Source of the DNA: Microthrixaceae bacterium
GTDB lineage: Bacteria > Actinomycetota > Acidimicrobiia > Acidimicrobiales > Microtrichaceae
Assembly (NCBI GenBank): GCA_023957995.1
Contig: JAMLGK010000002.1
Span: forward strand, 248,001-312,000
Direction: 5' to 3'
DNA length: 64,000 nt
Shown: piece after piece, positions 51,570 through 59,693 of the stretch
Layout of the letters: the number at the start of each line of letters is the position of its first letter
Position numbering within the stretch: the stretch's first letter is position 1
The notes under the pieces: model-generated
The model's input: only the letters and a program-made list of their open reading frames with translations
What the model was told of the DNA's origin: nothing
The model's database searches: none
Translations under genes and position numbers: made by a program

Positions 51570-51593
51570 CGGTGCCCGTACCTTCAGGGAACT

Positions 51594-52397
51594 TCACCGA
51601 TCGTCTCCGCCGGGAACCCGATACGCGGCCATCACGTAGTGGCTGAACCACCAGGCGTTGTGTCGCTTGAAGAATCCCGGTCGCGCCAGCAGGGACAGTC
51701 CGCGGGCCACGATCCGCCAGAACCGAGCCTCACGGGTATCCAACTCGACCTTGTTGAACACCGATGGCTCGAATCCACCTACCTGGCCGCGCTGGAGCAC
51801 CTCGAGCCCGAGTGCCTGTTCGAAACCCACCCACGTGTCGGGGTCCATCATGTCGGTGTTGTGCGTGGCCAGGAGTTCCGGTGCGAGGCGCTTCAGGAAC
51901 CACTGGTTGATCCCTCTCAGGTTCGGACAGCCGACGATGACGATCCCGCCGGGGCGGGCGAGTTGCACATGGCGTCTCATCACGTCGGTCAGATCCCCGA
52001 AGTGCTCGATGAAGCCGAGGGAATACACGAGGTCGTACCTGCCGATGTCGAGGTCATCGGAGAACAGGTCGCCCTGGTGCACCTCGACCTCCAGATCCTG
52101 CAGCTCGAAGTTCCGCTCGGACGCTGCGCACCCGATCGGGCTGTAGTCGAGGATCGAGCCCTGCACCCCGCTGTCCACCATCAGGAACGACAGGTAGGCC
52201 CCCGGCGCTCCGCCCACCTCCAGAGCCCGCGAGCCGGGCGCAGTGGGCACCCATCTGGTCAGTGCCGAGAGGATCTCATCGAGGCTGGCGCTGTGCCCTC
52301 GCTCCACCCGTTTCGGCAGGCGGGCACCCTTCCAGTAGTCGTCCCAGTATCCGAGTTCGGTGAACCGGCGCTGTGAATCGTGCTCGTTGTCCTTCAT
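51594..52397 (-). CDS. Class I SAM-dependent methyltransferase
   Basis: A 267-residue protein with RALEVGGAPGAYLSFLMVDSG (a variant of motif I in which the usual GxGxG reads GGAPG), LDYSPIGC, YDLVYSLGFIEHFGDL and GGIVIVGCPNLRG. The C-terminal part contains basic/aromatic segments (RPGFFKRHNAWWFSHYVMAAY) that may contact the membrane or a lipid-linked acceptor. It probably methylates a sugar of the surface polymer. ATG overlaps the glycosyltransferase stop (ATGA at 52394-52397). Confidence 0.82.
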   Translation of the reverse strand: MKDNEHDSQRRFTELGYWDDYWKGARLPKRVERGHSASLDEILSALTRWVPTAPGSRALEVGGAPGAYLSFLMVDSGVQGSILDYSPIGCAASERNFELQDLEVEVHQGDLFSDDLDIGRYDLVYSLGFIEHFGDLTDVMRRHVQLARPGGIVIVGCPNLRGINQWFLKRLAPELLATHNTDMMDPDTWVGFEQALGLEVLQRGQVGGFEPSVFNKVELDTREARFWRIVARGLSLLARPGFFKRHNAWWFSHYVMAAYRVPGGDDR

Positions 52398-53659
52398 CGG
52401 TCTGCCCCGTTCCCGGGCGGTCCATGGGATCCCGTCGTCACCTGACCGCGTCGAAGTCGTGTGGAGTTGGCCAGGTCGACCAGACCCCGGACGAACGCCG
52501 CATCGTTGCGATCGGCGCTCCAGTGCTGCTCCCAGCGTGACCGTCGCAGTTGTCGCTCATCGGGGGAGGCGACCGCACGGGCGATGGCGGCGGAGACCTC
52601 ATCCGCGGTGACATCGACATCGATCAACTGGTCGATGTCCGCGTCCACCACTTCCTCGGTTCCACCGGCGCGGGTGGCTACGAGTGGAATGCCACCCGAC
52701 TTCACCTCCATCATCGACACCGGCACCCCTTCTGAGGTCGACACGCTGACGAACGCGTCCCAGGGGCCCTTGGAGATGTGTTCCAGTAGCTCGTCGTGCG
52801 AGAGCTGTCCATGCAGCACGACGCGAAGGTGTTCACTCGGATTGTCCGCCAGATAGTGCTCGACCGCACCCCGGAGCGGGCCATCACCGAAGTGGTGCCA
52901 CTCGACCGACGAATGGGATTGAGCGAAGGCGGCCACTGCTCGGGCCAACAGCAACGGACGCTTGACCGGGAGCAGGCTGGCGACCGAGAGGACACGAACG
53001 GTGCCATCACCCGATGCCGGCACCACCCGACCCACGTCTCTCGAACCGAGCGGCGCCACATCGATCTTGTCAGCGGAACCCGGGTGTTTCTGTTTCAGAT
53101 AGGTGGCCCCGACCCTGGACACCGATGCGACCCTGCTGGCGGATTGCACGCTCAGCGCCTGCAGAGGCGCCAGAGGCGGGTCGAAACGTTCCCAGAAGAG
53201 GTCCCCGCCGTGTGCTCGACTCACGATCGGCGTGCCTGGCCAGGCGCGGCGCATCGCCGCCGTGGCAGGTCCGAGCCAATAGGAGTAGGCCACAGCGGGG
53301 GGAGGAAGGCGTCGGGCCCAGTGCAGAACCAACGAGTACTTCCCGACCGCGAGAACGACCGCAGGGATCGCCCGTGGTTGGTGGTCGCGCAGGGCGCGGA
53401 CCACCTCCCTGATCAAGGTTGGCCAACACGAGACCCTCAACAACGCCCTCAGCCGTCTCGTCCTGGAGTTGGAACGCATCAGAGCGGTGTCCGTGTGCAC
53501 GTTGGGGGGCAGTTCCGCCCGCTCCCCCCGGCCGTTGAGGGGCACCGCCGTGACCTCGTCGAAGGAAGCCGCGAGTGCCCGGATCTCAGCTCCGAGGAAA
53601 TCGCTGTTGTCGCCGAACGGGAAGTCGTTGGTCACCAGAACCAGTCCGAGTTGCCCCAT
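52394..53659 (-). CDS. Family 4-type (GT-B) glycosyltransferase
   Basis: A 421-residue retaining-type glycosyltransferase. N-terminal domain: LVLVTNDFPFGDNSDFLGAEI, SYWLGPATAAMRRAWPG and SRAHGGDLFWER. C-terminal domain: RVLSVASLLPVKRPLLLARAVAAF (donor-loop Lys), WHHFGDGPLRGAVE, VSVSTSEGVPVSMMEVKSGGIPLVATRAGGTEEVV, where the ExxxxxxE motif is partly kept. It assembles the repeat unit; donor and linkage are unknown. Neighbours are the methyltransferase (ATGA overlap) and the aminotransferase 10 bp upstream. Confidence 0.87.
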   Translation of the reverse strand: MGQLGLVLVTNDFPFGDNSDFLGAEIRALAASFDEVTAVPLNGRGERAELPPNVHTDTALMRSNSRTRRLRALLRVSCWPTLIREVVRALRDHQPRAIPAVVLAVGKYSLVLHWARRLPPPAVAYSYWLGPATAAMRRAWPGTPIVSRAHGGDLFWERFDPPLAPLQALSVQSASRVASVSRVGATYLKQKHPGSADKIDVAPLGSRDVGRVVPASGDGTVRVLSVASLLPVKRPLLLARAVAAFAQSHSSVEWHHFGDGPLRGAVEHYLADNPSEHLRVVLHGQLSHDELLEHISKGPWDAFVSVSTSEGVPVSMMEVKSGGIPLVATRAGGTEEVVDADIDQLIDVDVTADEVSAAIARAVASPDERQLRRSRWEQHWSADRNDAAFVRGLVDLANSTRLRRGQVTTGSHGPPGNGADR

Positions 53660-53669
53660 CGACGGTGCC

Positions 53670-54773
53670 TCAGCTCCCCGAGGCCAATTCGGTCACAGTG
53701 GCGCAGACCTTCTCGATGTCGTTGTCGCTCAGGTAGGGGTGCACCGGTAACGAAACCACCTCGTGGGCTGCTCTCTCGGCCTCGGGGCACGGCTCGGCAT
53801 CGACCAACGGGTTCGACCTGTAGCAGTCGTAGTCGTAGGCGGCGCGGGGGTAGTAGACACCGCAGCCCACTCCAGCCTTCTCGAGCCCTTCGACCATGGC
53901 GTCGCGGTCGACCGCCGAGTCCGAGGTCACCCTGATCGTGTACTGGTGCCAGACGGATGTCGCACCCTCGCGCACCGCGGGGGTCACGATCCCGGGGGCG
54001 GATGCCAACCCCTCGGTGAGCGCAGCAGCGTTTCGTCGACGGGTGGCGTTGATCTCCTCGAGCCGTTCCAGCTGGGGGATGCCCACTGCTGCCTGGAGCT
54101 CGGTCATCCGGTAGTTGTGGCCGGCCACCTCGTACACATAGCGCTCGCGCATTCCCTGGTTGCGCAGCAGCCGGAGTCGGTCGGCGATCACGTCATCATC
54201 GGTGGTCACCGCTCCACCCTCGCCGGTGGAGACGTTCTTGGTGGCGTAGAACGAGAACGACCCCAGACCGAATGAGCCGACCCTCCGCCCTCCGCTCTCG
54301 GCCCCATGTGCCTGTGCTGCGTCCTCGATGACCGGAAGGTCCCGGTCGCCGATCACATCCATGATCGACTGCATGTCCGCGGCCTGGCCGTAGAGGTGTA
54401 CGGGCATCACCGCTGCTGTTCTGTCGGTGATCCGTGTCGCCAGCGCATCAGGTGACATGTTGAACGTCACCGGGTCGATGTCGGCGAAGCGGACCTCGGC
54501 TCCGGATTCCAGGATCGCGTTGACCGAGGCGACGAAGGTGAAGGGACTGGTGATGACCTGGTCACCCGGTCCGATTCCGGCTGCCTGGAGGGCGGCGACG
54601 AGACTCACGGTGCCGTTGCTGACCGCAACCGCGTGACGGGTGCCGCACATTTCGGCAACCAGTGACTCGAATCGCTCGACCATCGGCCCCTGGGCCAACC
54701 TTCCCGAGGAGAGCACCTCGGCGATCAGCGCCTCCACCCCGGGGTCGATCTTCACCACGGTGATTGGGATCAT
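53670..54773 (-). CDS. DegT/DnrJ/EryC1 aminotransferase (WlbC-like)
   Basis: A 367-residue PLP-dependent sugar aminotransferase. Seen: [60 protein letters not shown] (PLP-pocket Asp), [18 protein letters not shown] with the PLP-binding Lys, and [13 protein letters not shown]. In the proposed pathway it aminates the 3-keto sugar produced by the WlbA-like enzyme. Start ATG 54773 overlaps the acetyltransferase stop as ATGA; five extra upstream residues in frame are not needed. Confidence 0.9.
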   Translation of the reverse strand: MIPITVVKIDPGVEALIAEVLSSGRLAQGPMVERFESLVAEMCGTRHAVAVSNGTVSLVAALQAAGIGPGDQVITSPFTFVASVNAILESGAEVRFADIDPVTFNMSPDALATRITDRTAAVMPVHLYGQAADMQSIMDVIGDRDLPVIEDAAQAHGAESGGRRVGSFGLGSFSFYATKNVSTGEGGAVTTDDDVIADRLRLLRNQGMRERYVYEVAGHNYRMTELQAAVGIPQLERLEEINATRRRNAAALTEGLASAPGIVTPAVREGATSVWHQYTIRVTSDSAVDRDAMVEGLEKAGVGCGVYYPRAAYDYDCYRSNPLVDAEPCPEAERAAHEVVSLPVHPYLSDNDIEKVCATVTELASGS

Positions 54774-55312
54774 TGGTTCTCCTCGCATTTCGCACAGACG
54801 AACGAATCAGGACGGTCGGGGCCTCGAAGTGCGACCTCGCCGCATTCACAAACCCATCCGATCACTCTCGCAGGATTGCCCACCACGAGCGCATGGTCCT
54901 CGACGGGCGAGGTGACCACGGCACCCGAGCCCACCATTGCGTGGCTGCCGATGTCGTTGCCGCAGATGATCGTCGCATTTGCTCCGATGGAGGCGCCGCG
55001 CTGGACGGTGGTGTTCGTGATCTCCCAGTCGGGGTTCGCGGCGCGCGGGTGGAGGTCGTTCGTGAACACGGCACTGGGACCCACGAAGACGTCGTCCTCG
55101 AGGGTCACGCCCGAGTAGACCGAGACGTTGTTCTGCACCTTCACCCCGTTTCCCAGCGCGGCGGCGGAGTCCACGAAGACGTTCTTGCCCAACACACATC
55201 CGTTTCCGATCCGTGCACCGGTGCGGATGTGACAGTGGTGCCAGATCCTGGTGTCCTCCCCGACCTCGGCGCCGTCTTCGACGATGGCGGTTTCATGGGC
55301 GAAATGGGTCAC
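54770..55312 (-). CDS. Left-handed beta-helix N-acetyltransferase (WlbB-like)
   Basis: A 180-residue hexapeptide-repeat acyltransferase. Repeats run from about residue 10 to 130, with [24 protein letters not shown] (catalytic His region) and [12 protein letters not shown]. It should acetylate the 3-amino group of the UDP-sugar made by the adjacent WlbC-like enzyme. The C-terminal 28 residues contain two Cys pairs (CECGE and CAKC), a small zinc-ribbon-like end. GTG 55312 is chosen to match the family's N-terminus; a GTG at 55372 is the longest alternative. Confidence 0.85.
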   Translation of the reverse strand: MTHFAHETAIVEDGAEVGEDTRIWHHCHIRTGARIGNGCVLGKNVFVDSAAALGNGVKVQNNVSVYSGVTLEDDVFVGPSAVFTNDLHPRAANPDWEITNTTVQRGASIGANATIICGNDIGSHAMVGSGAVVTSPVEDHALVVGNPARVIGWVCECGEVALRGPDRPDSFVCAKCEENQ

Positions 55313-55542
55313 GGGAAGTCCCTGGTCGGTCGGAGGGATTGGATGCCGCCGGTCGGGCAGACGGTAGGTCACGGCGAGGGAGACGGTAGACCACCTGGGC
55401 AGACAGTCTGGTGTTCCTCACCGGGGTCCGCCAGCCCGGCCGCCTTCGATGAGTAGTTTCGGTCGGGATACACCTGACGTTCTCCCCGAGGGGGTCGCGA
55501 CTCCCACGTCGCAGGCGTCCGAGACGAAGTCTGACGACACAC

Positions 55543-56181
55543 ATGGACGAACTACACGACGCAACCATCCTCGTTCTGGCTCCCCACACCGACGACGGTG
55601 AGCTGGGGGCCGGAGCGTCGATCGCCAAATGGGCCGAAGCCGGCAACGACGTCAACTACCTGGCCTTCTCCGCCTGCGAGACGATCCAGCCGGCGGACCG
55701 ACCCTCGGACGTACTGCGCGGGGAGTGTGCTGCGGCCACGTCCGAGCTCGGAATTCCTCGGAGCAATCTCGAGATCCTCGACTTCGAGGTCCGGAACTTC
55801 GCCCGAGACCGCCAGGACGTCCTCGACACGATGGTGCGCGTGAACCGGCAGATGCGGCCAGATGTGGTGCTGGTCCCGTCGATAGCCGACACCCACCAGG
55901 ACCACGCCGTGGTTGCCACCGAGGCCCGCAGGGCCTTCAAGACGACGAGGATGCTCGGTTACGAGGTCCCGTGGAACAACTTCCAGTTCGACACGACCGC
56001 CTTCGTGGTCACCGATGAGGCACATGTCGCCACCAAGTGTCGCTCATTGGCGCACTTCAGGTCGCAGGAGGGCAGGCCGTACATGACCGAGGAATACCTC
56101 TGGTCCCAGTCCAGGTTCCGCGGTGTGCAGGCGGGGTCGTCCTATGCCGAGGCGTTCCAGGTCATTCGGTGGTTCCTGTGA
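55543..56181 (+). CDS. PIG-L-family deacetylase
   Basis: A 212-residue zinc-dependent N-deacetylase of the PIG-L/MshB/LmbE family. Seen: [18 protein letters not shown] (zinc-binding His and the Asp pair) and [17 protein letters not shown] (second zinc His). Members remove N-acetyl groups from GlcNAc-type sugars, including free, inositol-linked or polymer-bound forms. No signal peptide, so it acts inside the cell, probably on a nucleotide-sugar or lipid-linked intermediate. The LpxD-like gene follows 55 bp later on the same strand. The 230-bp gap upstream separates it from the divergent WlbB-like gene; nothing recognisable lies in it apart from a likely promoter. Confidence 0.88.
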   Translation: MDELHDATILVLAPHTDDGELGAGASIAKWAEAGNDVNYLAFSACETIQPADRPSDVLRGECAAATSELGIPRSNLEILDFEVRNFARDRQDVLDTMVRVNRQMRPDVVLVPSIADTHQDHAVVATEARRAFKTTRMLGYEVPWNNFQFDTTAFVVTDEAHVATKCRSLAHFRSQEGRPYMTEEYLWSQSRFRGVQAGSSYAEAFQVIRWFL

Positions 56182-56236
56182 GGTCGGGGCCACATGGACC
56201 CTGTTCCACAGCGACGAGCGACCTCGAGGAGTCCAC

Positions 56237-57160
56237 ATGACCGCGGTGTCGATCAGCGACGTGATCAGCTTCCTCGGAGATCGGCTCCAGGCAGTCGAGG
56301 GGGACGATTCGGCGACCGTTGGTTCGGTTGCCCCGATCTCACCGGGTGAACCGGGTGCACTCTCCTTCGCCGTCGCGGAGAAGGTCGACCTGGGCGATGC
56401 GCTTGCCCGCACCTTGTCGACCGCCGTGCTGGTCGACCGGCCGGGGGTCCTCGCCGGCGATCCAACTGACGGGCCGGCGGACCGAGCTGTGCAGGTGGTG
56501 CTTGTCGTCGAGAGTCCGCGCCTCGAGTTCGCGAGAGTCACCGCTGCGTTCTTCGTCCGACCGCGCGAGGTGGGTGTCCATCCTTCTGCATCTGTCGATC
56601 CCGAGGCCGAACTCGGCTCGGAGTGCTACGTCGGGCCCGGTGCCGTAATCGAAGCGGACGTGGTTCTCGGTGATCGCTGCACGGTCGGACCCAACGCGGT
56701 GTTGTTGAGGGGTACGTCGGTCGGCGATGACTGCTGGGTCGGCCCCAACACGACCATCGGGGGAGTGGGCTTCGGCTACGCGAGGGAGCCGGACGGCACG
56801 CCGGTCCTGCTGCCCCACCTCGGCGGCGTCCGGATCGGTGATCGTGTGGAGATCGGGGCCAACACCGCAGTCGACCGCGGGACCCTCGAACACACCGTCA
56901 TCGAGGACGATGCAAAGATCGACAACCTGGTACACATCGCCCACAACTGTGTGGTCGGCGAGGGTGCATTCGTCATCGCCACCAGCATCCTGTGCGGAAG
57001 CGTTCGGATAGGCCCGCGCGCATGGATCGCCCCCAACGCCTCGGTGCTCGAGGGCATCAGTGTCGGCGCCGATGCGACTGTCGGACTCGCTGCGACCGTG
57101 ACACGGCCGGTCGAACCCGGTGTGACTGTGGTCGGATCGCCTGCTCGTCCGATCGGTTGA
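56237..57160 (+). CDS. LpxD-like UDP-sugar N-acyltransferase
   Basis: A 307-residue left-handed beta-helix acyltransferase. Residues 1-100 are an LpxD-type N-terminal domain ([12 protein letters not shown]) and residues 110-307 the helix. The LpxD signature is clear: [40 protein letters not shown] and [12 protein letters not shown] with the catalytic His. LpxD transfers a 3-hydroxyacyl chain to UDP-acylglucosamine in lipid A synthesis of Gram-negatives, which this organism should lack. Here it more likely N-acylates an amino sugar of the surface polymer. GAGGAG lies upstream of the ATG. It is convergent with the Wzz-like gene. Confidence 0.85.
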   Translation: MTAVSISDVISFLGDRLQAVEGDDSATVGSVAPISPGEPGALSFAVAEKVDLGDALARTLSTAVLVDRPGVLAGDPTDGPADRAVQVVLVVESPRLEFARVTAAFFVRPREVGVHPSASVDPEAELGSECYVGPGAVIEADVVLGDRCTVGPNAVLLRGTSVGDDCWVGPNTTIGGVGFGYAREPDGTPVLLPHLGGVRIGDRVEIGANTAVDRGTLEHTVIEDDAKIDNLVHIAHNCVVGEGAFVIATSILCGSVRIGPRAWIAPNASVLEGISVGADATVGLAATVTRPVEPGVTVVGSPARPIG

Positions 57161-57187
57161 ACGATCCCCTCGGTCTCCCGCAGCCGA

Positions 57188-58324
57188 TCAGTCGAGGGCG
57201 GATCGGTATGCGCTCTTTCGATCGGTCAGAATCACGGCACAGACGTTCTTTGCTCCCGCCCCGGCGGCGGTCCTGGCGGCCTCCAGCAGATCCGAGTAGC
57301 TGGTGGAGCCGGCACGTGCGACCAGTACCACCGCTCCTGCGGTGCGGACCTGTTCGATGAACCCGGCCTCGTCGGCATCCGCACTCAGCTCGAGGACCTC
57401 TGAGAACGAGCTGTCCTGACCGATGGCGGCAGCGGTGGAAGCGGCGTCTGACCCGGTGCCCACCGAAGCGACCACGATCGGGCGCTCCGATACCTCGGGT
57501 GCTCCCGCCGCTGCGATCGACGCCGGGACCGCCTCGAGGTTGCGGCCCTCCGGATCCGCCACGGCGACCACCGGGAGGCCGTTGCGCTCGATGAGCGACC
57601 GGCGGCGCACCCGGGTGTCGACCAGGGTGACGACCATCGTGAGACCCAGACCGACGAACGCCCCGCCGACCGCTCCGATGGCGAGTGAGACCGGCGAAGC
57701 CCCGCCAGAGGTGCTCTGCGAGGACACTGCCACCACAGGTGGAGTTGCCTGGAACGACTCGAGCGCTTCGAGCAGGGCGGCATCATCGATCAACTGTTCC
57801 TGGAGCCGTAACGCCTCGAGCTCGATGGTGGCTCCGCTGCTGTCGGAGCTCTCGATCGAAGCGAGCCTCTCCGAGGTCGCGGCGATGCGGGCCTCGACCA
57901 GGTTCACAGCGGGTGCCAGTGCTTCGCTCGCGTGGGTCACCCAGCGTGTGTTGAGGGTGGACTCGATCTCTTCGAGGTGGGCGGTCACGTCCTCCTCGGA
58001 GCCGTTCACCTCTATGTCGATCGTCGGTCTCGCAGGCCTGGGCGTGAAGGTGCCCTTGACGCCGTCATCAGGGCTCGAGTTGGCTTCCAGGTCCTCGGCC
58101 AGGAAGACGGCCTCTGACACGCCGTCGAAGACCGGGCCGAGCTGGGAAATCGACTGGACCGATTGCAGGTCCGGCACCTGCACGACGGCCACGGCCTTTG
58201 TCGAGGTACCGCCGCCGAGCACGGTCATCGCTGCGATCCCGGCTATCGCCGCCGCAGCAACGACCCACCAGAGGCGCTTCGCGGTGAGCACGTAGGAATG
58301 CAGGTCTGGTCGCGTGTCGTACAC
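57188..58324 (-). CDS. Wzz-like chain-length protein with degenerate BY-kinase domain
   Basis: A 378-residue polysaccharide co-polymerase. Two transmembrane segments (about 17-37 and 213-237) enclose an extracytoplasmic helical region (about 38-212) with coiled-coil character. The cytoplasmic C-terminal part (about 240-378) follows the layout of the BY-kinase domain usually fused in actinobacterial or firmicute homologues, but the Walker A position reads VASVGTGSDAASTAAAIG without the Lys, and no Tyr-rich tail is present. It probably controls chain length or polymer export without kinase activity. It is divergent from the first O-antigen polymerase-like gene. Confidence 0.75.
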   Translation of the reverse strand: MYDTRPDLHSYVLTAKRLWWVVAAAAIAGIAAMTVLGGGTSTKAVAVVQVPDLQSVQSISQLGPVFDGVSEAVFLAEDLEANSSPDDGVKGTFTPRPARPTIDIEVNGSEEDVTAHLEEIESTLNTRWVTHASEALAPAVNLVEARIAATSERLASIESSDSSGATIELEALRLQEQLIDDAALLEALESFQATPPVVAVSSQSTSGGASPVSLAIGAVGGAFVGLGLTMVVTLVDTRVRRRSLIERNGLPVVAVADPEGRNLEAVPASIAAAGAPEVSERPIVVASVGTGSDAASTAAAIGQDSSFSEVLELSADADEAGFIEQVRTAGAVVLVARAGSTSYSDLLEAARTAAGAGAKNVCAVILTDRKSAYRSALD

Positions 58325-58334
58325 GCAGACTTCC

Positions 58335-58340
58335 TAGCAT
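58335..58340 (+). promoter_or_regulatory. -10 element (TAGCAT), leaderless-type, for the first Wzy-like gene
   Basis: TAGCAT ends 6 nt before GTG 58347, so the transcript would start on the start codon. The region also serves the divergent Wzz-like gene, whose start lies 22 bp away. Confidence 0.5.
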
Positions 58341-58346
58341 GGCGAT

Positions 58347-59693
58347 GTGTTGCCAATACAGAACCTGCGCGGATCGGCTCCGGTGGGTCGCGAACCGACC
58401 CGGGTGCCCACAGCTCCTGTGTCGCTGATCCTCGTTCTGTGGGCCCTGCCCATGTTCGCCGCAGTGGGTGGAGCGCAGTTGTCGGTGGACGTGGGTCCCA
58501 TAGACATCTATGCGTTCAAGGTCCTGGTTCCCATTGCGTTCTTCGTCACCCTGCTGACAGTGCGGTCCGACCTGCACGTGCCCACGGAGACGTGGGCATC
58601 GGTGGGGCTCACCGCGTGGGCGCTGATCGGTGCCCTGTGGGCGCCCGAGGGTGCCGCTGCGTTCAAGGCGGCCACGGTGTTCGCCTTCGCCGCGATGCTG
58701 TTCGCCATGCTGCGCTGGTGGGCGGACAGGTGGAGGGACCAGGTGGTGGGTGCGCTGGTCACAGGTTGGCGGGTGGCCCTCCTCGGGACCGCGCTGGTGG
58801 CGGCCTGGGAACTGGCCACCGGATCCCATCTGCCGACCGACCTGGCCAGCAATGAGGCCGATGTCGCCGGCGTTGTGCTGAGCGTGTTCCGCAATCCGAA
58901 CGACTACGGAGCATTTCTCGCGCTCGCCATTCCGCTGTGCCTGTTTCCGGCCGGGCGTCTGCGCTCGTTCTCGGTGCCGATAGCGCTCGGATCGGCGGGT
59001 CTGCTCGTGCTCAGTGGGAGCCGGTTCGGACTCCTCGCCGTCGGACTGGCCGGCGTGGTCGCAATGGTGCGGTTCAGGCACAGGTGGTGGACGGCTCCTT
59101 CGACATGGGTTGTGGTCGCAGGAGGGACGATCGGCTTCGTGGGGCTTGTGGCGGTGGGTGCGAAGATCGCCGCGAAGTTCACCGCGCTGTTCCTTCCGGG
59201 AGCCTTCGGCAACACCTCTGCGGGCACGCGGGTTGCGCTGATCGGCAACGGTCTGTGGGCTGCGATCACCACGGGTGGCATCGGACTCGGTGGAGGCGGC
59301 TACGAGGTCATGACCACCGCTGGCGACGTCCCGATCCATGTGAGGGGTGGGGACGTGAATCCGCACAACATGTGGGTGGAGGTGGTTTCCGAGTTCGGAG
59401 TCGTCGGGCTGGTGCTGGTGTTGATCCTCCTCGGGGCGATCTGGGGTCGACTCCGCAGGCGCGGCGTTCCCGAACCTGCGGCCACCGTTCTGTGGGCTGC
59501 GCTGGCGAGTTACGTGGTCGCGGTCTGCACGCCGAGTTCGTACCTTGCCTCACCGGTCAACTGGATGTTTCTCGCGACCGTCTCGGTGCTCACGCTCAGT
59601 GGCACGATCCCCGGCACATCGACCCGTCCACTCGATGCCAGCGCGATGTTGCCCGTGCGGCGGAGCGCGCCCCTGGGTTCGGCCGACACGTGA
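58347..59693 (+). CDS. O-antigen polymerase/ligase-like membrane protein (Wzy/WaaL type), copy 1
   Basis: A 448-residue polytopic protein with about eleven hydrophobic segments. The large extracytoplasmic loop before the last helices has the family's landmark: GIGLGGGGYEVM, then GGDVNPHNMWVEVVSEFGVVGLVLVL, where the HNxxxExxxExG-type stretch is conserved in O-antigen ligases and polymerases. NPNDYGAFLALAIPL and SGSRFGLLAV are also typical. It either polymerises repeat units or attaches the chain to a carrier. GTGA overlap with a second, related gene. Confidence 0.87.
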   Translation: MLPIQNLRGSAPVGREPTRVPTAPVSLILVLWALPMFAAVGGAQLSVDVGPIDIYAFKVLVPIAFFVTLLTVRSDLHVPTETWASVGLTAWALIGALWAPEGAAAFKAATVFAFAAMLFAMLRWWADRWRDQVVGALVTGWRVALLGTALVAAWELATGSHLPTDLASNEADVAGVVLSVFRNPNDYGAFLALAIPLCLFPAGRLRSFSVPIALGSAGLLVLSGSRFGLLAVGLAGVVAMVRFRHRWWTAPSTWVVVAGGTIGFVGLVAVGAKIAAKFTALFLPGAFGNTSAGTRVALIGNGLWAAITTGGIGLGGGGYEVMTTAGDVPIHVRGGDVNPHNMWVEVVSEFGVVGLVLVLILLGAIWGRLRRRGVPEPAATVLWAALASYVVAVCTPSSYLASPVNWMFLATVSVLTLSGTIPGTSTRPLDASAMLPVRRSAPLGSADT

